From assembly GCF_023277925.1 (NCBI RefSeq), contig NZ_CP063832.1, positions 5,439,501-5,503,500 on the forward strand: DNA of 64,000 bases, in the 5' to 3' direction. Positions 26,838 through 36,110 of the stretch are shown here, piece by piece. The translations under genes and the position numbers were made by a program. Source of the DNA: Pseudomonas entomophila (GTDB taxonomy: Bacteria; Pseudomonadota; Gammaproteobacteria; Pseudomonadales; Pseudomonadaceae). The notes beneath the pieces were generated by a model. The model searched no databases. It saw only the letters and a list, made by a program, of their open reading frames with translations, and was not told where the DNA came from. Numbering within the stretch: position 1 is the first letter of the stretch; each line of letters starts with the position of its first letter.

Positions 26838-28001
26838 TCAGAGGTAGTAAGCCTTGAGCGGCGGGAAACCGTTGAACTCTACTGCGCTGTAGCTGGTGGT
26901 GTAGGCGCCGGTGGACAGCCAGTAAAGGCGGTCGCCGATCGCCAGGTTCAGTGGCAGGCCGTACTTGTAGTTCTCGTACATGATGTCGGCGCTGTCGCAG
27001 GTCGGGCCTGCAATTACCACTTCCTCGGCCTCGCCTTTCTTCTCGGTCCAGATCGGGAACTTGATGGCTTCATCCATGGTTTCGATCAGGCCGGAGAACT
27101 TGCCCACGTCGGTGTAGATCCAGCGCTCGACCGCGGTGCGCGACTTGCGCGCCACCAGCACCACTTCACTGACCAGAATGCCGGCGTTGGCGATCAGTGA
27201 GCGGCCCGGCTCGAGGATGATTTCCGGCAGGTCGTCACCAAAGTCCTCCTTGAGGAAGCGAATGATTTCCTCGGCGTAGGTTTCCAGGCTGTTGGTACGG
27301 GTGATGTAGTTGGCCGGGAAGCCGCCACCCATGTTGATCAGCTTCAGCTCGATGCCGTCTTCTTCCTTCAAGCGCTCGAAGATTACCTTGACCTTGGCGA
27401 TGGCGGCGTCCCACACGCTGATGTCGCGCTGCTGCGAGCCCACGTGGAAGGAGATGCCATACGGCACCAGGCCCAGGTCGCGGGCGAGGATCAGCAGGTC
27501 CATGGCCATGTCGGTCTGGCAGCCGAACTTGCGCGACAGCGGCCAGTCGGCAGTGGTGGAGCCTTCGGTGAGGATACGCACATACACTTTCGAACCCGGC
27601 GCGGCCTTGGCGATGTTGCGCAGGTCGGCTTCGGAGTCGGTAGCGTACAGGCGCACGCCCTTCTCATAGAAGTAGCGGATGTCCTTGGACTTCTTGATGG
27701 TGTTGCCGTAGCTGATGCGATCGGCCGTGACGCCACGGCCCAACACCTTGTCCAGCTCGTAGATCGAGGCGATGTCGAAGCTCGAGCCTTTCTCCTTCAG
27801 CAGGTCGATGATCTCGACCGCCGGGTTGGCCTTTACCGCGTAGTACACCTTGGCGAACTCGAAGCCGGCACGCAGGTCGTCATAGGCCTGGCTGATCATC
27901 TGGGTGTCGATGAGTACGAACGGGGTTTCCTGCTTGTCGGCGAACGCCTTCATTTTCTGGAAGGTGTCGCGTGCGAAATAGTCTTCGACCTGGATCGACA
28001 T
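26838..28001 (-). CDS. speC: Ornithine/lysine decarboxylase SpeC
   Basis: Fold-type III PLP decarboxylase that makes putrescine (or cadaverine) for polyamine synthesis. The 387-residue form starting at ATG 28001 equals the Pseudomonas SpeC length; in-frame starts 5-7 codons upstream are less likely. Visible motifs are the PLP lysine Lys57 in YYAVKANP, the glycine loop NMGGGFP, EPGRSL, and the catalytic CDSADIMYE near the C-terminus. A 150-base leader upstream contains a stable hairpin. Substrate choice between ornithine and lysine cannot be settled by eye. Confidence 0.92.
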   Translation of the reverse strand: MSIQVEDYFARDTFQKMKAFADKQETPFVLIDTQMISQAYDDLRAGFEFAKVYYAVKANPAVEIIDLLKEKGSSFDIASIYELDKVLGRGVTADRISYGNTIKKSKDIRYFYEKGVRLYATDSEADLRNIAKAAPGSKVYVRILTEGSTTADWPLSRKFGCQTDMAMDLLILARDLGLVPYGISFHVGSQQRDISVWDAAIAKVKVIFERLKEEDGIELKLINMGGGFPANYITRTNSLETYAEEIIRFLKEDFGDDLPEIILEPGRSLIANAGILVSEVVLVARKSRTAVERWIYTDVGKFSGLIETMDEAIKFPIWTEKKGEAEEVVIAGPTCDSADIMYENYKYGLPLNLAIGDRLYWLSTGAYTTSYSAVEFNGFPPLKAYYL

Positions 28002-28110
28002 GCTCAAGGGCTCCATGGGCAAACTGAAAAGATAAGTGGCAGCAAACTGAACGCCCTCCGTATCCCCACTTTGGTTCGCCTACTTCCCAAGGCATGTCGC
28101 CGAAAGCAAA

Positions 28111-28151
28111 AAGGTCAACCGTGCCTGTGAAGCGGGGCGGCGGGTGACCTT
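28111..28151 (-). promoter_or_regulatory. Long hairpin in the speC leader
   Basis: AAGGTCAACC (28111-28120) and GGGTGACCTT (28142-28151) pair at 9 of 10 positions around a GC-rich 21-base loop, 110-150 bases before the speC start. It may be a regulatory RNA structure or a two-half-site operator. Confidence 0.4.
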
Positions 28152-28363
28152 GCTGTCTCGTCGTCAGTACTTGAGCCGGATGGATCGTTTCCAGCATGGA
28201 CGTTCGGCGCGCACTTTAGGGTGTGAAAACCGCAAGATCAACAGGCAAACCCGGTGGTTTCGCCGTGGATCGATGAGCTGTCACCTGAATAACCGACCGA
28301 CATGACCGGCAGATGTTCCCCAGGTTGAGGCAAGCGTAAAAAATTGTGGAATGGACGGGTTTT

Positions 28364-28439
28364 GCCCTTTCGCGGGTAAGCCAAATCCCACGGGGAGCTG
28401 GGCATTTTCTGTAGGAGCGGGTTTACCTACGAAGGGGCC
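28364..28439. repeat. Degenerate REP doublet, CGCGGGTAAACC type
   Basis: CCCTTTCGCGGGTAAGCC and a diverged inverted partner AGCGGGTTTACCTACGAAGG flank about 35 bases. This is the same subtype as the doublet at 36476-36558, with mutated arms. Confidence 0.7.
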
Positions 28440-28561
28440 AGCAGTGTTCATATTTATGGCCACGGAGCGCGCGCCTCTCCCGAGCATGAAATCAGCAAAA
28501 AAAATTGTCATCGCACCTGCTGGCAGCCCTTGGTCGGGCCGACAATGCACCGATTGCTGTT

Positions 28562-28580
28562 GTTTATGAGAAACATTACT
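28562..28580 (+). promoter_or_regulatory. Fur-box candidate before fecI
   Basis: 13 of 19 positions match GATAATGATAATCATTATC, with the core GAGAAACATTA. It precedes a FecI-type sigma factor gene, which is repressed by Fur in other bacteria. An upstream in-frame ATG lies inside the box, which argues for a start further down. Confidence 0.6.
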
Positions 28581-28601
28581 ATTCGCGACCTTGCCTCTCT
28601 G

Positions 28602-29102
28602 ATGAACACACCCGTGTCCGGACACAAAGGCTTCCTCGACCACTACCAAGAGCTGATCGGCACCTGGACGCGCAAGCTGCGCAGTCGTCAGCAGGCCGAG
28701 GACCTCACCCATGACGCCTTCGTGCGGGTTCTGGAGAACCCGAACGAGCAGGTCGAGCAACCGCGCGCTTATCTGCACCAGACCGCCCGCAACATTGCCG
28801 TCGATGGTTTCCGCCGCGAGGACCGTCGCCAGGCCCTTGAAACGGAGGCATTCGAGGAAGGGGCGGCGGGCCATGACGACCCGGAGGCCTATGTGCGTGC
28901 CCTGGAGCTGGCTGACTCTGTGGAGCGGGTGCTTTCAGAGCTGCCGCTCAACTGTCGCCGGGTCTTCATCTGGCAGAAACTCGAGGGCCTGACCCAGGCT
29001 GAAATTGCCGAGCGCATGGGCTTGAGCAAGAACATGGTCGAAAAGTATATGATCCGCACGCTCCGGTATCTGCGTGAGCACCTGGATGTGTCGGCCAGAT
29101 GA
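28602..29102 (+). CDS. fecI: FecI-type ECF sigma factor
   Basis: Extracytoplasmic-function sigma-70 factor that directs transcription of the linked receptor gene when ferric citrate is sensed. Region 2 (HYQELIGTWTRKLRSRQQAE with DLTHDAFVRVLE) and region 4 (LTQAEIAERMGLSKNMVEKY) are clear. The ATG at 28602 gives 166 residues, close to E. coli FecI, and falls after the Fur-like box. In-frame ATGs at 28566 and 28545 cannot be excluded because none has a strong ribosome binding site. Its stop overlaps the fecR start as ATGA. Confidence 0.88.
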   Translation: MNTPVSGHKGFLDHYQELIGTWTRKLRSRQQAEDLTHDAFVRVLENPNEQVEQPRAYLHQTARNIAVDGFRREDRRQALETEAFEEGAAGHDDPEAYVRALELADSVERVLSELPLNCRRVFIWQKLEGLTQAEIAERMGLSKNMVEKYMIRTLRYLREHLDVSAR

Positions 29103-30070
29103 GTCAGGAGAGCCCATTGATGGAACAGCACGTGCGCGAGCAGGCCGCCGAATGGTTTGTCCGGCTCCAGGACGCGCCGCGCGACGATGAGTTGCAGGCG
29201 GGTTTGGTCCAGTGGCTGGCACGCCACCCACGGCACCGCGAGGAGTACGAGCGGCTGGTGCAACTGTGGCGCGCAACCGACTTCATCCCACGTCAGCGCC
29301 TGGAGGCGCTTTGCGAGCCCAAGCCTGTACGCCAGTTGCCGCGCCGTCGTGTGCTGCGCCAGGCATTGGCTGCCAGCGTGGCGGTCGTGGCCCTCGGCCT
29401 GGGCTGGGTGGGTTGGCAGTACCAGCAACTGAACCATCAGGACACCTTGCAAACCGCTCTGGGTGAGCGCCACCAGGTCGATCTGCCCGACGGCTCACGG
29501 TTGGAGCTCAACAGCGCCACCCGGTTGCAGGTCGACTTTTCTCCTGGCCGCCGTCACGTGCGGTTGAGTCAGGGCGAGGCGATGTTCATCGTCGCCCATG
29601 ACCGCGCCCGGCCATTCGTGGTGAGCACCACGCAGGGGGATGTCACCGTGACGGGTACTCGCTTCGATGTACGTCAGGACCGGGATAGCACCCGTGTCGT
29701 GGTCGAGCAGGGGTCGGTACAGGTCCGGGGCGCGGGGGATTCGCTGGCGCTGCTCGGTGCCGGCCAGGGTTCGCGCATCGACCCGCACGGCCAGGTCGCC
29801 GCGCCCTACGCCATCGATGCCAGTGCACTGACGGCCTGGCGCCAGGGCAAGCTGGTGTTCGACAACGCCCCGCTCAGCGAGGTGGTCGCCGAAGTCTCGC
29901 GTTATCGTGCCCAGCCCTTGCGTGTCGCGCCTGGCAAAGTGGCGAACCTGCGCCTGTCCAGCACCTTCAGCAGCGATGACCCCGATGCCCTGCTGCGCGC
30001 CTTGCCGAACATCCTGCCGGTGGCGATCAAGCAGCACGCGGATGGCTCCAGCGAAATTATTTCGAAATAG
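29099..30070 (+). CDS. fecR: FecR-type sigma regulator
   Basis: Inner-membrane anti-sigma/sigma-activating protein that relays the receptor signal to FecI. The 323-residue protein has an N-terminal cytoplasmic sigma-binding domain (DUF4880 type, about 10-55, with AAEWFVRLQD and RHREEYERLVQLW), one membrane helix (about 88-107) and a periplasmic FecR domain (about 120-215), then a C-terminal domain that contacts the receptor STN domain. The start overlaps fecI. An in-frame ATG at 29120 would shorten it by 7 residues. Confidence 0.92.
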   Translation: MSQESPLMEQHVREQAAEWFVRLQDAPRDDELQAGLVQWLARHPRHREEYERLVQLWRATDFIPRQRLEALCEPKPVRQLPRRRVLRQALAASVAVVALGLGWVGWQYQQLNHQDTLQTALGERHQVDLPDGSRLELNSATRLQVDFSPGRRHVRLSQGEAMFIVAHDRARPFVVSTTQGDVTVTGTRFDVRQDRDSTRVVVEQGSVQVRGAGDSLALLGAGQGSRIDPHGQVAAPYAIDASALTAWRQGKLVFDNAPLSEVVAEVSRYRAQPLRVAPGKVANLRLSSTFSSDDPDALLRALPNILPVAIKQHADGSSEIISK

Positions 30071-30178
30071 ATTCAGGTTTTTTTCCGGTCGTTCGTCTTC
30101 CCCGCCAGCTGCAACTGCCAAGCATTTCCATTTGCATGCGGTTGGCGTTTATCCCGACTTTCAGGACCCATCGAAGAC

Positions 30179-32596
30179 GTGAACAACAATAAGCCCCTTC
30201 TCCAGCTGCGCCGCCTGGCGCTGGCCCTGGCGGTCAGCGCCGCCGCAGGCAACAGCTATGCCGACACGATCCAGATCCAGGCCCAGCCTCTGGGCGCCGC
30301 CCTCAAGCAACTGGGTCAACAGACCCAGCTGCAGCTGTTCTTCAGCCCTGAACTGGTGGCCGGCAAGCAGGCCCCGGCCGTGTCGGGCAACCTGGCGCCG
30401 GAGCAGGCGCTGGAGCAGCTGTTGCAGGGCAGCGGGCTGACCTACGAGCAGTCCGCCGACACCGTGGTGGTCAAGCCGGCGCAGGCTGCCGGCACCCTCA
30501 CCACCGGCAGCCTCGAGCTGGCGCCCACCGACGTCAAGGTGGTCGGTGACTGGCTGGGCGATGCCCAGCAGAGCGTGGTGCAGAACCACCCAGGCGCGCG
30601 CACCGTGGTACGCCGCGAGGCAATGGTCGAGAAGGGCACGATGAACGTGCGTGACGCCCTGCGTGGCATCCCCGGCGTGCAGGTGCAGGACTCCAACGGT
30701 ACCGGCGGCAGCGACCTGTCGCTCAACGTCGGGGTACGCGGCCTGACCTCGCGCCTGTCGCCGCGCTCGACCGTGCTGATCGATGGCATCCCGGCAGCCT
30801 TCGCCCCTTACGGTCAGCCGCAGTTGTCGATGGCGCCGATCTCCTCGGGCAACCTCGACAGCATCGATGTGGTGCGCGGCGCTGGTTCCGTGCGCTACGG
30901 CCCGCAGAACGTCGGTGGGGTGATCAACTTCGTGACCCGGGCGATCCCCGAGAAAGCCTCGGCGGAGCTGTCCACCACCTTGGAAACCTCCCAGCACGGC
31001 GGCTGGAAGCACACCGAGTCGGCTTTCGCCGGTGGCACCGCCGACAACGGCATGGGCGTGGCTTTGCTGTACACCGGGGTGAATGGCAACGGCTACCGCG
31101 AAAGCAACAACGGCAACGATATCGATGACGTCATGCTCAAGACCCACTGGGCCCCCACCGACGTCGACGAGTTCTGGCTCAACTTCCACTACTACGACGG
31201 CCGCGCCGACATGCCCGGTGGCCTGACCCAGGCGCAGTACGACAGCAACCCGTACCAGTCGCTGCGCGACTACGACTACTTCGCCGGCCGGCGCAAGGAC
31301 GTGTCGTTCAAGTGGCAGCGCCAGCTCGACGACGCCACCCAGTTCGAAGTGCTGACCTACTACACCGACAGTTTCCGCGGCAGCGCCATCGCCGCGCGCG
31401 ACATGAAGACCCTGTCGTCGTACCCGCGCAACTACCACACCTTCGCCATCGAGCCGCGGGTGTCGCGGATCTTCTTCGCCGGGCCGACCACCCAGGAAGT
31501 CAGCGTCGGTTACCGCTACCTGAAAGAGGCCATGCGCGAGCAATCGACCCGCCTGGCGCTGATCGACAACGTGCCGACCGTCACCCCGACCTCCGATGGC
31601 CATGTGTTCCAGGACCGCAGTGGTGGCACCGAGGCCAGTGCCTACTACATCGACGACAAGATCGACATCGGCAACTGGACCATCACCCCAGGCATCCGTT
31701 TCGAGCACATCAACACCGACTGGCGTGACCGCCCGGTACTGGATGCCAACAACCGGCCGGTAGCGGAGAAGAACCGCAGCATCACCAGCAATGAGCCGCT
31801 GCCGGCGCTGAGCGTGATGTACCACCTCTCCGATGCCTGGAAAGTGTTCGCCAACTACGAGACTTCGTTTGGCAGCTTGCAGTACTTCCAGCTGGGCCAG
31901 GGCGGTACCGGCAACAACACGGCCAATGGCCTGGAACCGGAGAAGGCCAAGACCTACGAAGTGGGCACGCGCTATGACAACGGCGGCTTTGCCGGCGAGC
32001 TGACCGCGTTCTACATCGATTTCGACGACGAACTGCAGTACATCAGCAACGACATCGGCTGGACCAATCTGGGGGCCACCAAGCATCAAGGGATCGAGGC
32101 TTCGGTGCGCTATGACCTGGCGGGGCTCGATCCGCGCCTGGAAGGTGTGTCGGTCAATGGTGGCTACACCTACACCCGCGCCACCTATGAAGGCGAGATT
32201 CCCGGCTTCAAGGGCCGCGACCTGCCGTTCTACTCGCGCACGGTGGCCACGGCCGGGCTGCGCTACGAGGTCAACCACTGGACCTGGAACCTGGATGCCT
32301 ACGCCCAATCCAAGCAACGTGCGCCGGGCACCGGGATGAATGCCGACGGCAGTTTCAACGGCAACTACATCACCGCGCCGAGTGCCGACGGGCAGTACGG
32401 CGACATTCCGGGTTACGTGACCTGGCATGCGCGCGGCGGCTATGCGTTCGGGCCGCAGCTGTCGAACCTGAAACTGGCGGCCGGGGTGAAGAACATCTTC
32501 GACAAGCAGTACTTCACCCGCTCCAGCGACAACAACGCTGGGCTCTATGTGGGTGAGCCGCGCACGTTCTATGTGCAGGCCAGCGTAGGGTTCTGA
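30179..32596 (+). CDS. fecA: Ferric dicitrate TonB receptor FecA
   Basis: TonB-dependent transducer of 805 residues. After a signal peptide (about 1-29) comes the STN signalling domain (about 30-105, with PLGAALKQLGQQT), which contacts FecR. The plug contains VQVQDSNGTGG and VRGLTSRLSPRSTVLIDGIP, close to E. coli FecA, and the barrel ends in SVGF. Ferric citrate is therefore the best substrate assignment. The start is GTG at 30179 with a weak ribosome binding site; 108 bases separate it from fecR, leaving room for a FecI-dependent promoter. Confidence 0.9.
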   Translation: MNNNKPLLQLRRLALALAVSAAAGNSYADTIQIQAQPLGAALKQLGQQTQLQLFFSPELVAGKQAPAVSGNLAPEQALEQLLQGSGLTYEQSADTVVVKPAQAAGTLTTGSLELAPTDVKVVGDWLGDAQQSVVQNHPGARTVVRREAMVEKGTMNVRDALRGIPGVQVQDSNGTGGSDLSLNVGVRGLTSRLSPRSTVLIDGIPAAFAPYGQPQLSMAPISSGNLDSIDVVRGAGSVRYGPQNVGGVINFVTRAIPEKASAELSTTLETSQHGGWKHTESAFAGGTADNGMGVALLYTGVNGNGYRESNNGNDIDDVMLKTHWAPTDVDEFWLNFHYYDGRADMPGGLTQAQYDSNPYQSLRDYDYFAGRRKDVSFKWQRQLDDATQFEVLTYYTDSFRGSAIAARDMKTLSSYPRNYHTFAIEPRVSRIFFAGPTTQEVSVGYRYLKEAMREQSTRLALIDNVPTVTPTSDGHVFQDRSGGTEASAYYIDDKIDIGNWTITPGIRFEHINTDWRDRPVLDANNRPVAEKNRSITSNEPLPALSVMYHLSDAWKVFANYETSFGSLQYFQLGQGGTGNNTANGLEPEKAKTYEVGTRYDNGGFAGELTAFYIDFDDELQYISNDIGWTNLGATKHQGIEASVRYDLAGLDPRLEGVSVNGGYTYTRATYEGEIPGFKGRDLPFYSRTVATAGLRYEVNHWTWNLDAYAQSKQRAPGTGMNADGSFNGNYITAPSADGQYGDIPGYVTWHARGGYAFGPQLSNLKLAAGVKNIFDKQYFTRSSDNNAGLYVGEPRTFYVQASVGF

Positions 32597-32611
32597 TAGC
32601 GCGTCGCCTTT

Positions 32612-32658
32612 ATCGCGGATGAATCCGCTCCTACCGGTAGGAGGGATTCATCCGCGAT
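32612..32658. repeat. REP palindrome pair, ATCGCGGATGAA type
   Basis: ATCGCGGATGAATCC (32612-32626) and GGATTCATCCGCGAT (32644-32658) are perfect inverted arms around CTCCTACCGGTAGGAG-like sequence. They lie between convergent fecA and the ABC ATPase gene. Confidence 0.82.
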
Positions 32659-32667
32659 GAGGCCGGC

Positions 32668-33825
32668 TCAGGCGACCACGGCCTCGGCCGGCGACACGAT
32701 CGAGGTCTTCGCCCCGCGCGAGCGCCCCGAGCTCAGGTATGCCGCAATCGACTCTTGCGTCACCTCGCCCAGGAACACCTGCTCGGCATCCAGCACCGGT
32801 AACCACGCCCGATTGAACTCGTACATCCGCGACAGCAGGATGCGCAGGTGTTCGTCGTGGGACGCCGTGGCATTGAACGCCCTCAGGAAGTCCGCGCATG
32901 TCCCTTGCTGGCGGTGCATGTCGCGCCTGCGCACATACCCCAGCGCCTTGTTCTGCCCGTCGGTGACCACCACATAACGCCGGTCATGCTCATCCAGCAG
33001 CTCCAGCGCATCGCCCACCGGTGTTTCCGGGCTCACCGATGGCGCGTTGTCCGCGGCATCCTCGGCACGCACCAGCAACAGGCGTTTCAACGTGCTGTCC
33101 TGGCCGACGAAGTTGCTGACGAAATCATCCACCGGATGGGCCAGCAGCGTGTCCGGATGGTCCAGCTGCAACAGCTTGCCGGCACGGAAGATGGCGATCT
33201 TGTCCCCCAGCTTGATCGCTTCGTCGATGTCATGGCTGACCATGATCACGGTCTTGTTCAGCGCCCGTTGCATCTCGAAGAACTCGTGCTGGATCAGCTC
33301 GCGGTTGATCGGGTCGACCGCGCCGAACGGCTCGTCCATCAGCAGCACCGGTGCCTCGGCGGCCAGGGCGCGGATCACGCCGATTCGCTGCTGCTGGCCA
33401 CCGGACAGCTCACGGGGGTAGCGCTGCAGGTACTGCTTGGGCTCAAGCTTGATCATGTGCATCAGTTCGCGGGCGCGGTCGTGGCATTTCTGCTTGTCCC
33501 AGCCGAGCAAGCGCGGGACCACGGTGATGTTCTCCTCGATGGTCATGTTGGGGAACAGGCCGATCTGCTGGATCACGTAGCCGATCTGGCGGCGCAGGGT
33601 GACTTCGTCCAAGGCGCTGGTGTCCTCGCCATTGATGAGCACCTGGCCGGAGGTCGGGGTGATCAGGCGGTTGATCATCTTCAGCGTGGTGCTCTTGCCG
33701 CAGCCGGAGGGGCCGAGGAACACGCAGATCTCGCCTTCGTTGACGGTGAGGCTCACCGCGTCGACGGCTTTGACCTCCTTGCCGTTCGTGTGGAAGGTCT
33801 TGCTGAGGTTGTTCAGTTCGATCAT
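32668..33825 (-). CDS. Quaternary-amine ABC transporter ATPase with CBS domains
   Basis: ATP-binding subunit of an OpuC/OsmV-type importer for glycine betaine, carnitine or choline-like solutes. The 385-residue protein has Walker A GPSGCGKST (38-46), signature LSGGQQQRIG, Walker B VLLMDEPFGAVD, and a C-terminal pair of CBS domains (about 250-370), the regulatory module sensing ionic strength in OpuA-type systems. Its start overlaps the upstream permease stop by 4 bases. It is the last gene of a four-gene operon read from 36110 downward. Confidence 0.92.
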   Translation of the reverse strand: MIELNNLSKTFHTNGKEVKAVDAVSLTVNEGEICVFLGPSGCGKSTTLKMINRLITPTSGQVLINGEDTSALDEVTLRRQIGYVIQQIGLFPNMTIEENITVVPRLLGWDKQKCHDRARELMHMIKLEPKQYLQRYPRELSGGQQQRIGVIRALAAEAPVLLMDEPFGAVDPINRELIQHEFFEMQRALNKTVIMVSHDIDEAIKLGDKIAIFRAGKLLQLDHPDTLLAHPVDDFVSNFVGQDSTLKRLLLVRAEDAADNAPSVSPETPVGDALELLDEHDRRYVVVTDGQNKALGYVRRRDMHRQQGTCADFLRAFNATASHDEHLRILLSRMYEFNRAWLPVLDAEQVFLGEVTQESIAAYLSSGRSRGAKTSIVSPAEAVVA

Positions 33826-34475
33826 GGGCGCAGTCCTTCTGGAGTCAGGGCACGTTGCAGGGTTTGCAGGAGCAGGTCGGCGATGATCGCCAGCAGGCTG
33901 ACGAGCACGGCACCGACCAGCAGCATCGACATGTCGCTGCGGCTGATGGCGGTGAGGATGAGCACGCCCAGGCCACCGGCGCCGATGGTGGCGGCGATGG
34001 TCATCACGCCGATGTTCATCACCACGGCGGTGCGCACGCCGGCGAGGATCACCGGCACGGCGATGGGCAGCTCGACCATGCGCAGGCGCTGGCCGAAGGT
34101 CATGCCGATGCCACGGGCGGCTTCACGGATGCCGGGCTCGACGTTGGTCAGGGCCAGGTAGGTGTTGCGCAGGATCGGCAGCAGCGAGTAGAGGAATACA
34201 GCAGTGATTGCCGGCAGCGGGCCGAGGCCCTGGCCGAACTTCGAGTAAAACGGCAGCAGCAGGCCGAACAGCGCGATCGAGGGGATGGTCAGCAGCACCG
34301 TGGCACTGGCTTGCAGCGGGCCGGCGAACGTTGGGAAGCGAGTCATCAGGATGCCCAACGGCACGCCGACCATAATGGCCAGCCCCACGGCGATGCCAAC
34401 CAGGGTGATGTGCTGCCCGGTCAGTTGCAGGACCTGGGCCCAGTCAAGGTGGGCAAAGGTATCGAGCAGGTTCAT
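33822..34475 (-). CDS. Quaternary-amine ABC permease (second)
   Basis: 217-residue inner-membrane permease with five to six helices and the BPD_transp_1 coupling segment (NVEPGIREAARGIGMTFGQRL, about 111-131). It overlaps its neighbours on both sides by 4 bases. With the other permease at 35400 it forms the heterodimeric channel typical of OpuC/OsmVWXY systems. The substrate is not determined by the permease. Confidence 0.92.
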   Translation of the reverse strand: MNLLDTFAHLDWAQVLQLTGQHITLVGIAVGLAIMVGVPLGILMTRFPTFAGPLQASATVLLTIPSIALFGLLLPFYSKFGQGLGPLPAITAVFLYSLLPILRNTYLALTNVEPGIREAARGIGMTFGQRLRMVELPIAVPVILAGVRTAVVMNIGVMTIAATIGAGGLGVLILTAISRSDMSMLLVGAVLVSLLAIIADLLLQTLQRALTPEGLRP

Positions 34476-35383
34476 GGTTGTACCTCGCCGAGTGAGTGCT
34501 CGCGCAGGAATGCCGCGGCGACCACGTTCGGGCTCTGGTGCTCGACGTCGACCTTGGCGTTGAGCTGGCGCATGGTTGCGTCGTCGAGCTGTTCGGCCAG
34601 CGGCTGGAGCAGGGTGGCCAGTCGTGGGTGGGCGTCGAGCACTGCTTGGCGCAATACGGGTGCCGCGGTGTAGTCGGGGAAGTAGTGCTTGTCGTCTTCC
34701 AGCAGCTTGAGGTCGAAGGCGTCCAGGCGCCCGTCGGTGGTGTACACCAGGCCGGCGAACACCTGGTTGTTGCGCATCGCGGTGTACACCAGGCCGCCAT
34801 CCATCTGGCGGATGTTGCGGCGGTCCAGAGGCAGGTCGTACACCTCGCGCAGGCCGACCAGGCCATCGGGGCGGTTGGCGAATTCGGTGTCCAGGGCTAC
34901 CAGGTGGTTGCGGGTGCGCTCAGCGTGCAGTACCTGATTGAGATCGCTGATGGTGTTGACCCGTGGATAGGCTTCGGCCACCTGCTTGGGCAGGCCCAGG
35001 GCGTAGGTGTTGCTGAATTTTGACGGAGTCAGCCAAACCAGCCCCTTCTTCGCATCGAGTTCCTTCACTCGGGCGTAGGTGGCTGCGGCGTTGGGCATGC
35101 GTTCGTCGATATGGTTGTAGGACACCAGCGAGACGCCGGTGTATTCCCACATCAGGTCCAACTGCCCGGTTTCTTGGGCCTGGCGAGCGATGTTGCTGCC
35201 AAGGCCGGAGGTGACCCGCACGTCGAAGCCGTTGGCGCGCAGGTACTGGGCGGTGATTTCGGCGAGCACGGTCTGCTCGGTGAACACCCGGGCACCGATG
35301 CGGATCAGCGGTTTGTTTGCCGCCTGGGCAAAGCCTGCGCATAGCAGGGCCGCGCCCAGGAGCAAGGCGATTGTTTTTTTCAT
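34472..35383 (-). CDS. Quaternary-amine ABC substrate-binding protein
   Basis: Periplasmic OpuAC/ProX-type binding protein. The ATG at 35383 gives MKKTIALLLGAALLCAGFAQA, a standard signal peptide, and 303 residues; the frame opens 10 codons earlier. Motifs are IRIGARVFTEQTVLAEI, MWEYTGVSLVSY and DNQVFAGLVYTTDG-like segments that form the ligand cleft. It is encoded between the two permeases in the operon. Betaine, carnitine or choline is likely, but the cage residues were not checked. Confidence 0.9.
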   Translation of the reverse strand: MKKTIALLLGAALLCAGFAQAANKPLIRIGARVFTEQTVLAEITAQYLRANGFDVRVTSGLGSNIARQAQETGQLDLMWEYTGVSLVSYNHIDERMPNAAATYARVKELDAKKGLVWLTPSKFSNTYALGLPKQVAEAYPRVNTISDLNQVLHAERTRNHLVALDTEFANRPDGLVGLREVYDLPLDRRNIRQMDGGLVYTAMRNNQVFAGLVYTTDGRLDAFDLKLLEDDKHYFPDYTAAPVLRQAVLDAHPRLATLLQPLAEQLDDATMRQLNAKVDVEHQSPNVVAAAFLREHSLGEVQP

Positions 35384-35399
35384 GGTTTCCCTCTTATTG

Positions 35400-36110
35400 T
35401 CAGGCCAGGCCACGTTCCAGCCAGCGCTTGCTGGAGAAACTCACCAGCGCGTCGAGCGCCAGGGCCAGCAGCGCCGTGCAGGCGGCGCCCAGCAACAGCT
35501 GCGGCTGGTTGTTCAGGGCGATGCCGGGGAAGATCAGGCTGCCCAGGCTGTTGGCGCCGATCAGGAACGCCAGCGGTGCGGTGCCCACGTTCAACGCCAG
35601 GGCCACCCGCACACCGCCGACGATGATCGGCACCGCGTTGGGCAGTTCTACCTGCCACAACTGCTGACGCGGGGTCATACCGATGCCGGTGGCGGCTTCC
35701 GTGAGCGAGGCAGGGACGTTTTTCAGGCCCTCGTAGGTGTTGCGCACGATGGGCAGGAGAGAGGCGAGGAACAGCGCGAAGATTGCGGGGCCCGCGCCGA
35801 TGCCCAGGACACTCAGGGCGATGGCCAGGACGGCCAGGGGAGGAATGGTGTTGCCAACATTGAAAAACTGCATGAAACGTTCGGCTTTGTCGACCCTGTG
35901 CGGTCGACTCAAGGCAATGCCAGCGGGGATGCCCACGGCCAGCGCCGCCGCCATCGAAGCCAGCACCAAAACCAGGTGCGCTTGCAGGTAGAACCCAAGA
36001 TCGTCGCGGTAGCGGGCGATCGTGTCGATGCCGATCCAGTGGACCAGCAGGGCCAGGATGACGAGCACGGCGGCCCATCCCAACAGCCCTTTTCCGTAGC
36101 GTGCAGCCAC
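35400..36110 (-). CDS. Quaternary-amine ABC permease (first)
   Basis: First gene of the osmoprotectant operon, 236 residues. It begins with GTG at 36110 behind an AAGGAG ribosome binding site. Helices are visible near 8-28, 43-65, 80-110, 145-170 and 190-215, with the coupling loop LTEAATGIGMTPRQQL (about 136-151). The binding-protein gene follows after 16 bases. Upstream lies a palindrome-rich region that may carry operators. Confidence 0.92.
   Translation of the reverse strand: MAARYGKGLLGWAAVLVILALLVHWIGIDTIARYRDDLGFYLQAHLVLVLASMAAALAVGIPAGIALSRPHRVDKAERFMQFFNVGNTIPPLAVLAIALSVLGIGAGPAIFALFLASLLPIVRNTYEGLKNVPASLTEAATGIGMTPRQQLWQVELPNAVPIIVGGVRVALALNVGTAPLAFLIGANSLGSLIFPGIALNNQPQLLLGAACTALLALALDALVSFSSKRWLERGLA

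Larger units (their letters stand above)
28002..28601. other. 600-bp intergenic region between speC and fecI
   Basis: No gene is supported here. It contains the speC leader hairpin (28111-28151), a degenerate REP doublet (28364-28439) and the Fur-like box (28562-28580). Bases 28160-28350 show nothing recognisable. Confidence 0.6.
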
